Shown here piece by piece: positions 43,024 to 49,487 of a DNA stretch of 49,487 bases; positions within the stretch are counted from its first letter, which is position 1, and each line of letters begins with the position of its first letter. The translations under genes and the position numbers were made by a program. Origin of the DNA: Gordonia rhizosphera NBRC 16068 (GTDB lineage: Bacteria; Actinomycetota; Actinomycetes; Mycobacteriales; Mycobacteriaceae). The notes under the pieces were generated by a model. That model worked only from the letters and a program-made list of their open reading frames with translations. It did no database searches and had not been told where the DNA came from. Location of the stretch: NCBI RefSeq assembly GCF_000298195.1, contig NZ_BAHC01000171.1, forward strand, positions 1-49,487, written 5' to 3'.

Positions 43024-43848
43024 TCAGAATTCGGTGTTGCCGGCGTCCGGGGCGATCTCGTGCGCGGTGATGTATTTCGATTCATCGCTCGCGAGGAAGA
43101 GGACTGTTTCGGCGACGTCCTCGGGTTGTGTGATGTCGACGGGCAGCATGTTTGAGAACAGTTGCGCCGGACGCGGATTGCCAGCGACCGCACGGGCCAA
43201 CCGTTCTTGCACGTCACCGGTACCCATAGGGGTTGCAACTCCGGTTGGGTGCAGACTGTTGACCCGGATGTTGTCCTTGGCCAGCTCGACTGCGAACGCC
43301 TTGGCCATGCCCCGAACAGCCCATTTGCTGGCGGTGTAGGGGACCATGAAGGGCTGAACCTTGATACCGGCAACAGAGCTCACCAAGATGATCGATCCAC
43401 CACCAGCCTCCACCAGGTACTTCGCGCCGGCCATCACCGTGTTCCACGTGCCGGCCACATTGATCGCCATGGTGTCGTCGAATATCTCCGGCGTGATCTC
43501 GTCCCACGGCGCGATCGGCGATATCGCCGCGTTCGCAATGATGATGTCCAAGCGACCCAGGTCCGCGACAGCGTGACCGACCGCATCTGTGAGGGCGGCC
43601 CGATCCCGGACATCCACCTGGGCAGTCGCGATACGCTGCCCGTGTTTCTCGACAAGCCTGGCCGTCTCCGTGAGATCTTCGGGTGTTGCCGAATCATAGG
43701 TGACGCTGGGAAGCCGATCGGCTATGTCGATGGCAATGATGTCTGCCCCCTCCTCAGCCAACCGAACCGCATGAGCGCGACCCTGACCGCGCGCAGCCCC
43801 CGTGACCAACGCGACCTTGCCGGCAACCCGCCCTGTCTTCTCACTCAT
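43024..43848 (-). CDS. Mycofactocin-coupled short-chain dehydrogenase (second)
   Basis: 274 residues. VTGAARGQGRAHAVRLAEEG, the insertion after the second strand (TPEDLTETARLVEKHGQR) and DVRDRAALTDAV mark the mycofactocin-coupled SDR group. Ser in LVSSVAG and YTASK form the active site. It is clearly a paralogue of the SDR at 9,887. It probably oxidises an alcohol with electrons passed to mycofactocin. The nearest operator-like motif is at 43,869. Confidence 0.88.
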   Translation of the reverse strand: MSEKTGRVAGKVALVTGAARGQGRAHAVRLAEEGADIIAIDIADRLPSVTYDSATPEDLTETARLVEKHGQRIATAQVDVRDRAALTDAVGHAVADLGRLDIIIANAAISPIAPWDEITPEIFDDTMAINVAGTWNTVMAGAKYLVEAGGGSIILVSSVAGIKVQPFMVPYTASKWAVRGMAKAFAVELAKDNIRVNSLHPTGVATPMGTGDVQERLARAVAGNPRPAQLFSNMLPVDITQPEDVAETVLFLASDESKYITAHEIAPDAGNTEF

Positions 43849-43868
43849 CTATGACCTCTACGCTGCTA

Positions 43869-43882
43869 TGAACAATGATTCA
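43869..43882. promoter_or_regulatory. TGAAC-N4-GTTCA-type operator upstream of the second mycofactocin SDR
   Basis: TGAACAATGATTCA matches the motif at 9 of 10 arm positions and lies 20 bp upstream of the start codon, where a bound repressor would block the promoter. Confidence 0.55.
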
Positions 43883-43979
43883 TTTTCTTATAGCCATGGA
43901 TCAATCTACCTGATGGGAATTAAGATCGGAAGGGGCATGGTCATCATCACCACCCACTGCGCGGGCGTGGTCACGCGCT

Positions 43980-44322
43980 GCATCCGCCGGCTTGCAGGGC
44001 CACCCCGAGCAATCGGTCTACAACATCTCCAAGGGCGCCGCGGCCAACCTCACCCGCATCCTCGCAATCGAGTATGGCCAGAACAAGATTCGCGTTAACG
44101 GCATCTGCCCCACCTACGCCAAGACCGCGCTGACCCGGGCACTGTTCGACGACAAGGACTTCGACACAACCTTCACCGAATCGATCCCCCTCAAAACGGT
44201 GGGGCGAGGTCGACGACATCGCCAACCTCGCCCTATTCCTCGCCTCCGACGAGTCGAGTTACCTCCACGGCGACCCCATCAAGGTCGACGGCGGCGAAAC
44301 CCTCTGCCGCTATTCGGTGTAA
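43980..44322 (+). pseudogene. SDR remnant: N-terminal truncation and frameshift
   Basis: The plus strand encodes ASAGLQGHPEQSVYNISKGA (active YNISK), then a C-terminal SDR region ([20 protein letters not shown]) up to IPLK near 44,195. After that a one-base shift in a run of A is needed: the other frame reads [20 protein letters not shown] and [13 protein letters not shown] to the stop at 44,320-44,322. The cofactor-binding half is absent; sequence before 43,980 is not SDR-like. The gene is inactive. Confidence 0.75.
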
Positions 44323-44374
44323 CGAATCCGCCCGAGTGAAGCAGTTCGGCGTTGTGTCGTCCCAGAGTCATCGT

Positions 44375-44995
44375 TCAAGCCGGCGGCGGCACAATCGTGA
44401 CCCGGTTCGGTGCGTGCAGGACCGCGATGCCGGCGTCGCGGGCTGCGACCGTGAATGACGTCGGCGCGTTGTCGGCCGGCCAGCTCTTCGATCCGGCATC
44501 GTCGAATACCGCCAGCGCGTTTGCCGTGGGTACAGTACTGAACCGCGACTGATACCGCAGTCCGTCGCACATCGCGTCCAGCGCACCGGCCCACGCCCTC
44601 GGGATCATGTAGGGGGTGAGGGCATGAATCTCGCGCGTGACACCGAAGTCGACAGCCCGACGATGGCAGAGGTCCGCGAGTACACGGTCGCGAGGAAGCC
44701 GCAGGCGCGATACCGATCGTTCGACAGCGAAGTCAGCATCCACCGCACCAAGCGCGTGCAGTGTGGCTCCGAGCGCTTCCCGGACGGCTGTCTCCAGATC
44801 GATGGCGAGGTAGCAGGTTCCGCGAGGGTCTTCCAGGTCGAACCGACCCGCGCCAGAGGCCGAGAAGTACCAAGCACCGCGCCCGTTCCGGTGCGCGCGG
44901 TATAGATCAGTGTCCTTGCCGGCCACCGTAATCGGGAATCCCGAAAGGTCTCGGCCATCCGGGACGCGCAGCGCCACAGAATCTCGACGACTCAC
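44375..44995 (-). CDS. RES-domain toxin
   Basis: 206 residues from GTG 44995, which overlaps the antitoxin stop by four bases (GTGA). RES-domain toxins destroy NAD+. Visible conserved parts: LYRAHRNGRGAWYFS (Arg), CYLAIDLETAVREALG (Glu) and LAVFDDAGS (Ser), in family order. The upstream partner has the position and layout of the matching Xre-type antitoxin. It would be held inactive in the complex and released under stress. Confidence 0.85.
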   Translation of the reverse strand: MSRRDSVALRVPDGRDLSGFPITVAGKDTDLYRAHRNGRGAWYFSASGAGRFDLEDPRGTCYLAIDLETAVREALGATLHALGAVDADFAVERSVSRLRLPRDRVLADLCHRRAVDFGVTREIHALTPYMIPRAWAGALDAMCDGLRYQSRFSTVPTANALAVFDDAGSKSWPADNAPTSFTVAARDAGIAVLHAPNRVTIVPPPA

Positions 44996-45522
44996 GCCGC
45001 CCAACGCTCCGCATCAGCCCGGGCAGCATCCATGGCGAGTTTGCGGTGGGCAGCGCTGCCCGACGTCAGGCACTCGACCGCGGTGTGCCCGTCCAGGTCG
45101 GGGTTGGGCGACCGCATCCACAGCGCAGCAGTCCACGCGTTGGCGTGCTCCCGCAGAATCCGCCACGCCTCGAGCAACTCTCGGTCGACCGCACCCTGCT
45201 CGGTGAACTGCCAAGTCGGGTACACCCACGTTCCGGACTGGAGCTGACAGCCGATCATTGTCGAGTGCTTCACGCGTTTGGCCACAGCCTGTTTGCTGAT
45301 ACCCAGCCATGAGGTCAATCCAGTGGTGTCGTAGAACGGTCCCACAATCTGGTCGTGGACACCAGCCGCGGGAAGCGCAGAGACCATCGCCGCGGCGATT
45401 GCCGCAGTGTCCTCATACAGCGCAGCATCCACACCGGCTCTTTCTGCAGCCTCGAAACGCTCATCGACCAAGTTGGTGAGCTCATCAAGCAGCGCCCGTT
45501 TCTGATCCATCAGATCGGACAT
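44992..45522 (-). CDS. Xre/MbcA-like antitoxin of the RES pair
   Basis: 176 residues from ATG 45522 (GGGAGG upstream; a GTG nine bases earlier overlaps that site). The N-terminal half is helical; near residue 70 TSWLGISKQAVAKRVKHSTM looks like a helix-turn-helix. The C-terminal half (LWMRSPNPDLDGHTAVECL) has the Pro-Asp-Gly-containing segment of DUF2384/MbcA-type antitoxins that block the RES active site. It is coupled to the toxin. Promoter elements with flanking repeats are at 45,541-45,595. Confidence 0.8.
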   Translation of the reverse strand: MSDLMDQKRALLDELTNLVDERFEAAERAGVDAALYEDTAAIAAAMVSALPAAGVHDQIVGPFYDTTGLTSWLGISKQAVAKRVKHSTMIGCQLQSGTWVYPTWQFTEQGAVDRELLEAWRILREHANAWTAALWMRSPNPDLDGHTAVECLTSGSAAHRKLAMDAARADAERWAA

Positions 45523-45540
45523 CCGACACACCTCCCTGAG

Positions 45541-45595
45541 TCAACCAAGTCAACTCAAGATAGCGCGGCAGCGGTCTGCGGTCAACCAGGTCAAC
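45541..45595 (-). promoter_or_regulatory. Promoter of RES/Xre pair flanked by direct repeats
   Basis: On the minus strand TTGACC (45,580-45,585) and TATCTT (45,557-45,562) are 17 bp apart, a good -35/-10 pair. Two near-identical repeats, plus-strand TCAACCAGGTCAAC (45,582-45,595) and TCAACCAAGTCAAC (45,541-45,554), are 41 bp apart, one over the -35 box and one between -10 and the start codon. This suits autorepression by the antitoxin. Confidence 0.65.
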
Positions 45596-45948
45596 CGCCG
45601 CGCGGCCAGCATTACCCACTGCTTGCTTTGTGAGATCCGTACCAAAGTAGGACAAATCCGCGAGAGTAGTACACCCCTGACCTGACCGGGTCTTACTCGC
45701 GTCTGTGGTGGGCCCTGGCGACGCTTGCCCACGCCTATCGAAGATATTCTCCTGGTGGTCACGGACCCGTTACCCGACCATTTCGAGTCGATCCGCTTGC
45801 TCCATACGCGGTCTACCCACACGGGTGCGGAAAGGAGACGGACCTCGAGGCCGGGGGCAGATCCGAGTGCCGTTGGCGTAAAGAACTGGCCAGCAATTGA
45901 ATACGTGTCGATCATCGACGCCGCCAGCAGTGTGATCGCTTACCAGGG
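45596..45948. other. Stretch with no confident gene
   Basis: About 350 bp between the TA promoter and the ATPase remnant. Open frames exist on both strands (for example a plus-strand frame 45,725-45,964 starting MPTPIEDILLVV) but I recognise no family and no ribosome site. It is less regular in codon-position GC than the catabolic genes. Confidence 0.4.
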
Positions 45949-46492
45949 CTATCGGCTTGCATAGTTGACGCCGACGTTGAGTCGCCGCCGAATATCGGCC
46001 ATCGCCGATGGCCCTTCGTCAAGGGCCATGGCAAGCAGGAACGACTTGTCGACGTCGGAGACGGTGCGGAGCGCCGGCTCATGAATGAGTGAACCCATCA
46101 CTCCGGCGACGCGCTTTGCTATTACCTTCTTCGGCGTCGACCACAGTGATCTCGGTCTGGTCGGGATGCAGGCGCCAGGTCTGGGCACCGATGCGCTGCA
46201 GCAAGAATGGGTAGCCGCCAGCCGCGTCGACCATGGCACGCAGGGCGTCGTCGCCGATAGAGCGGCCAGCGGCCTCGATCGGCTCCCTGAAGCCTCTCTC
46301 GACGTCGCGACGTGACACGGACACCGAGGTGTGTCGTTCGGCGCGCCGTAGGAACGTGAGGACATCCTCGTTGACGATGTCGCTGACGCTTGGGGCCGGT
46401 CCCGCGCCGGCAAACGCGAGCTCTCGGCCTTCACGGAATGCGTGCTGAACGGTTGTCGCAAGCTCCCGCAGCTCGGCGAGTTGACCATGTCG
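45949..46492 (-). pseudogene. Remnant of an AAA-type ATPase (Orc1/NACHT-like ATP-binding protein)
   Basis: One minus frame reads ELRELATTVQHAFREGREL, later VERGFREPIEAAGRSIG and AAGGYPFLLQRIGAQTWR, typical of the lid domain of AAA ATPases. Near 46,112-46,125 a frameshift is needed to reach VSDVDKSFLLAMALDEGPSA and DIRRRLNVGVNY, the winged-helix end. A stop (46,495 region) precedes the first piece, and the Walker motifs are missing. It is a truncated and shifted gene. Confidence 0.65.
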
Positions 46493-46600
46493 TCACGCCA
46501 CGACGGGTATAGAGACTTTTAGACTTATCGGACTCGTTTACACTTCGGCGGTGATCGGGTTTGGCGGTGAATGTGCGTTGTACGAGTTCTGAGTATCCCC

Positions 46601-47020
46601 TCAGGAGTTCGGTTCCCACGGGTTGACACATCGGACGCCGAGCGGCTCGAAATGCTTGGTATTGCGCGTCGCCACGGTCATCTCGGCGGCCTGCGCAATG
46701 GCAGCGATGACAGCGTCGTCGAACGGCGCATGCTCTGGCACCCGGTAGGTCGCCAGCACCCGTGCGGCAGGCAGATCGAACGACAGCACACGGTCGGCGA
46801 ATGCAGGCAAGACCCGCTCCTCAAACCACCGGCGCAAGACCCGTCCATGCACTGGGTCGGATCGCTCCCTGGTGACCACGCCACGCTCGATCTCTGCAAT
46901 GGTCATCGCCGTCACGAACTGCTCGTTTACGGATACCGACGCCGCCCACGTCTCGACCGGCCGGTTGCGTCCCCGGACCCTCAGCGCGGACACCACGTTG
47001 GTGTCCAAGATGTATTTCAC
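46601..47020 (-). CDS. vapC: VapC-type PIN-domain toxin
   Basis: 139 residues. PIN ribonuclease acidic residues are visible: D6 (YILDTNVV), E43 (TIAEIERG), and the DDAVIAAIA pair near residue 100, followed by TRNTKHFE. VapC toxins cut tRNA or rRNA. The start overlaps the VapB stop by four bases (ATGA). It resembles FitB/VapC with the antitoxin upstream. Confidence 0.9.
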   Translation of the reverse strand: MKYILDTNVVSALRVRGRNRPVETWAASVSVNEQFVTAMTIAEIERGVVTRERSDPVHGRVLRRWFEERVLPAFADRVLSFDLPAARVLATYRVPEHAPFDDAVIAAIAQAAEMTVATRNTKHFEPLGVRCVNPWEPNS

Positions 47021-47244
47021 AACTCAGCAGTTCGGGCGGTCAGACCGAGGCGTTCAGGCTCGAAATCGATGTCAGCACCCTCGTCGGAACTCAACAGGTC
47101 GACGAGCGTGACCGGCTCCCGCTCGAGCGCTTCGGCGAGGATCTCGCGTGCCTCCGCCTCGACCGACCGGTGATGCTGCTCGGCACGCGCCCGCAGGGCA
47201 GCCTTGGTTCCCGCGGGAAGGTTACGGATCAGGATCTGTTCCAC
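47017..47244 (-). CDS. vapB: VapB/FitA-type antitoxin
   Basis: 75 residues from GTG 47244, with CGGAG upstream; a GTG nine bases earlier is possible. The N-terminus [20 protein letters not shown] is a ribbon-helix-helix DNA-binding domain of the FitA type, and [11 protein letters not shown] forms the second helix. The C-terminal tail ([12 protein letters not shown]) would block VapC. Its operator candidates are at 47,257-47,279. Confidence 0.87.
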   Translation of the reverse strand: MEQILIRNLPAGTKAALRARAEQHHRSVEAEAREILAEALEREPVTLVDLLSSDEGADIDFEPERLGLTARTAEL

Positions 47245-47256
47245 TTTGACCACCTC

Positions 47257-47279
47257 CGATATCACACCGACGATATCAC
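47257..47279. promoter_or_regulatory. Tandem CGATATCAC repeats before VapBC
   Basis: CGATATCAC occurs at 47,257-47,265 and 47,271-47,279, 14 bp apart, each holding the palindrome GATATC, immediately upstream of the VapB start. This fits binding by a ribbon-helix-helix antitoxin. Confidence 0.55.
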
Positions 47280-47402
47280 GGCAAGGCACTGGGCGACATA
47301 CGCCTGACCGACTGACCTGCTGGTCGTCGCGTGCGTTTGGTACCGGCTACTTCCTCTGCGCTTGAGCGCCCCCTTTACTACACGTGGATCTCATAAAAGT
47401 TG

Positions 47403-47436
47403 TTGTGCTGCTGCTGGCTGCTGCTGCCGCTGCTTG
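47403..47436. repeat. GCT-rich triplet repeat
   Basis: A run of GCT/CTG triplets with few interruptions, lying in the 5' region of the TetR gene. An open frame through it joins the TetR frame, but the ribosome site and family match put the start at 47,493. Confidence 0.6.
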
Positions 47437-47459
47437 CCAAACCAAACCCCGCCATTTAT

Positions 47460-47476
47460 TGTTTCCTGTACAAACA
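47460..47476. promoter_or_regulatory. Possible TetR operator
   Basis: TGTTT-CCTGTAC-AAACA is an inverted repeat with five-base arms, 17 bp before the TetR start. An autoregulatory role is likely but unproven. Confidence 0.4.
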
Positions 47477-47492
47477 CTTGAGGGAGCGAGGC

Positions 47493-48113
47493 ATGCCAAC
47501 CAGGGGACGCGCGACCCGCGAGGCCGGTAAGGCCACGCGAGAGTCGTTGTTGCGCGCGGCCACCGAGGTCTTTTGCGAACACGGCGAGACGGCGTCGGTG
47601 GCGCAGATCTGCCAGCGCGCCGACGCGTATCCGAACCAGGTCACCTATTACTTCGGCTCCAAGGAGCAGCTATTCGTCGAGGTGGCGTGCACGGCCGTGT
47701 TGCGCGCAGGCCGTCGCGCAGAAGAAGCCGCGGCGGCGACGACGACCGTCGGCGAGTACACCCACGCACTGATCTCCACACTGCTCGGCGGACAGGCACG
47801 CAACGTCGAGTTGTTCACCACCGCCATGTCGATGGCGTCACGGCGCGCCGAACTCAGACCGCAGATCGCGGAAACGCTTTCGGTCCTGCACGAGCGCGGC
47901 GCCGAGGCACTCATGCGCACCCTGGTGCGCACCGGCTGGGAGATGCGGGCACCCATCGACGTCGAAGCCAAGGCCTTCTGGTCCGCGATCTTCGGGCTCG
48001 TCCTCCAGCAGGCTGCCACCGGCCCTCAACCCGACGCCGGCCTCGAAGACGCAGTTGCGATCGTGTTCACGAATCTGCAGATTCCTGAAAGTGTTCTGCA
48101 GCATGCGATCTGA
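47493..48113 (+). CDS. TetR-family regulator
   Basis: 206 residues from ATG 47493 (GAGGGAGCGAGG upstream). HTH: ATRESLLRAATEVFCEHGET, then NQVTYYFGSKEQLFVEVACT. The upstream RGRATREAGKAT is basic. The C-terminal effector domain is not assigned. The AidB-like gene follows after 63 bp in the same direction, which suggests that it controls that gene. Confidence 0.9.
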   Translation: MPTRGRATREAGKATRESLLRAATEVFCEHGETASVAQICQRADAYPNQVTYYFGSKEQLFVEVACTAVLRAGRRAEEAAAATTTVGEYTHALISTLLGGQARNVELFTTAMSMASRRAELRPQIAETLSVLHERGAEALMRTLVRTGWEMRAPIDVEAKAFWSAIFGLVLQQAATGPQPDAGLEDAVAIVFTNLQIPESVLQHAI

Positions 48114-48176
48114 GGGGCGGTCTCAACCCGCGGAGCCAACGGCACTCGACCAGCAAACCTTTGAAGGGATACCACG

Positions 48177-49487
48177 ATGACCCAGTCCGCCACGCCAACC
48201 AAGCCCCAGCCGCATCTCACGCACACCGTGTTCAACCAGTCGGCGCCCCGCGTCGACGTCAACGAGTTCGACCTCGACACCGTCCTGGTCGAGGCCGTCC
48301 GGCGTCACGACGGCGGGTGGGGTGAGGACGAACTCCGTGAGATCGGTGCCCTGGTGGGCAGTGCGTCCTTCAAACACGATGCGGCCCTGACTCATACGCG
48401 CCTACCCGAACTCAAGACCTTCGACCGGTGGGGTCATCGTATCGACGAGGTCGAGTATCACCCCGCCTATCACCGGATCATCGGCGACGCGGTGCGCTAC
48501 GGCGCGCACACCCGCTGCTGGGAGGACCCGCAGCCAGGCTCGCACGTGGTCCGCGCCGCCGCATTCATGCTCTTCGGAGAGATCGAACCCGGGCACGCCT
48601 GCCCGGTGTCGATGACCCACGCGGTCATCCCGTCACTCGAACTCCAGCCCGACGTCGCCGCGAACTGGGTTCCCAAAGCCCTCTCCCGCGAATACTCCGG
48701 CGACTTGGGTGCCGACAAGACCTCGGCCATCTTCGGCATGTCGATGACCGAGAAACAGGGCGGCTCCGATGTCCGGGCCAACACCACCGTCGCCCGCCCG
48801 GTCGGACGCGGCGGACCAGGCGGCGAGTACCTGCTCACCGGCCACAAGTGGTTCTGCTCGGCGCCGATGTCGGATGCTTTCCTGGTACTCGCACAGGCAG
48901 AAGGACCTGGCGGCGAAGGACTCTCGTGCTTCCTGCTGCCGCGCGTGCTACCCGACGGCACCCGCAACGTCTTCCGCATCCAGCGGCTCAAGAACAAGCT
49001 GGGCAACAAGTCCAACGCATCGAGCGAGATCGAACTCGACGGCACCGTCGCGCTCATGGTCGGCGAACCAGGTCGTGGCGTGCGCACCATCATCGAGATG
49101 GTCGCACAGACCCGACTCGACTGTGTGCTCGGCAGCGCCGCCGGGATGCGCCAGTCGGTCGCCGAAGCGGTCTGGCACGCACGTCATCGTGCCGCGTTCG
49201 GCGCCACGCTGGCCGACCAGCCGGCCATGAAAGCCGTGCTCGCCGATCTGGCATTGGAGTCCGAGGCAGCCACCGTCGCCGCCATCCGACTGGCCCGCGC
49301 CCACGACGAGGATGCCGACGAGCACGAACGCGCCTTCCGCCGCCTGGCCACCGCCGTCGCCAAGTACTGGATCTGCAAGCGCGGACCGCACCACTCCTAC
49401 GAGGCCCTGGAGTGCCTGGGCGGCAACGGATACACCGAGGACTTCCCGCTCGCCATGCGTTACCGCGAACAGCCGGTGATGGCCGTG
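48177..49487 (+). CDS. AidB-like acyl-CoA dehydrogenase (3' truncated by window)
   Basis: 437 codons are open to the window edge; family members are near 540 residues. Start ATG 48177 has GAAGGG upstream. Diagnostic features: HTVFNQSAPRVDVNEFDLDT at the N-terminus, MSMTEKQGGSDVRAN in the FAD region, and LECLGGNGYTEDFPLAMRYREQP near the end. AidB is a flavoprotein linked to the alkylation stress response in E. coli with weak isovaleryl-CoA dehydrogenase activity; actinobacterial paralogues may act in branched acyl-CoA metabolism. Confidence 0.9.
   Translation, partial: MTQSATPTKPQPHLTHTVFNQSAPRVDVNEFDLDTVLVEAVRRHDGGWGEDELREIGALVGSASFKHDAALTHTRLPELKTFDRWGHRIDEVEYHPAYHRIIGDAVRYGAHTRCWEDPQPGSHVVRAAAFMLFGEIEPGHACPVSMTHAVIPSLELQPDVAANWVPKALSREYSGDLGADKTSAIFGMSMTEKQGGSDVRANTTVARPVGRGGPGGEYLLTGHKWFCSAPMSDAFLVLAQAEGPGGEGLSCFLLPRVLPDGTRNVFRIQRLKNKLGNKSNASSEIELDGTVALMVGEPGRGVRTIIEMVAQTRLDCVLGSAAGMRQSVAEAVWHARHRAAFGATLADQPAMKAVLADLALESEAATVAAIRLARAHDEDADEHERAFRRLATAVAKYWICKRGPHHSYEALECLGGNGYTEDFPLAMRYREQPVMAV

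Noticed and set aside
46571..47173. 200-codon plus-strand frame over VapBC
   Set aside because: Antisense to a PIN-domain toxin and its antitoxin, which have intact motifs and an ATGA overlap.
47400..47492. Longer TetR start including the GCT repeat
   Set aside because: Residues before 47,493 are Cys/Leu-rich and unlike TetR; the good ribosome site is at 47,493.

Overview
The window is high-GC DNA of an actinobacterium, most likely from the mycolic-acid group (Gordonia, Rhodococcus or Mycolicibacterium type). The reasons are GC-rich codon use, frequent GTG and TTG starts, many ATGA/GTGA gene overlaps, two short-chain dehydrogenases of the mycofactocin-coupled type, P450 systems with single-cluster ferredoxins, and several TetR regulators. 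I saw no tRNA, rRNA, CRISPR array or transposase. Genus is inference only.

About 40 kb (585-42,869, plus the dehydrogenase at 43,024-43,848) reads as one catabolic gene cluster split into operons. (1) 585-4,867, minus strand: HpcH-type aldolase, ferredoxin, phosphotriesterase-like lactonase, ferredoxin reductase and alcohol dehydrogenase. (2) 5,113-7,118, plus: DUF1059-like small protein, P450 and SRPBCC protein; a LysR gene follows. (3) 8,258-11,869, minus: a mycofactocin-type SDR, ferredoxin and second P450, with a beta-hydroxyacid dehydrogenase upstream. (4) 12,086-19,087: VOC protein, TetR, a DUF35-thiolase fusion, a small conserved protein, SDR, thiolase and DoxX protein. (5) 19,097-28,220: TetR, aldehyde dehydrogenase, TetR, NTF2-flavin monooxygenase, KstD-like flavoprotein, acyl-CoA ligase and SnoaL-like protein. 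(6) 28,264-41,758, minus: thiolase, then a tightly packed 12-gene operon encoding acyl-CoA dehydrogenases, SDRs, an IpdAB-like CoA-transferase pair, a short citrate-synthase-like enzyme, a BKACE (DUF849) enzyme, acyl-CoA ligase, SnoaL-like protein and alpha/beta hydrolase.

Together these could hydroxylate a ring compound (P450s), oxidise the alcohol (mycofactocin SDRs, ADH), desaturate it (KstD-like), insert oxygen and open a lactone (FMO and PTE-like lactonase), activate the acid with CoA, and shorten it by beta-oxidation, retro-aldol cleavage and hydrolytic or Claisen C-C cleavage. The logic resembles steroid or terpenoid degradation, but the gene set is not the standard cholesterol cluster. 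The substrate cannot be read from sequence. A shared inverted repeat, TGAAC-N4-GTTCA, occurs before several of these operons and suggests one regulon.

From about 41.8 to 47.3 kb the character changes: an alcohol dehydrogenase remnant, a frameshifted SDR remnant, a RES/Xre-type toxin-antitoxin pair, a broken ATPase gene and a VapBC pair. The right edge carries a TetR gene and an AidB-like acyl-CoA dehydrogenase that runs off the window. At the left edge, two opposed arrays of 21-bp repeats lie between convergent genes.
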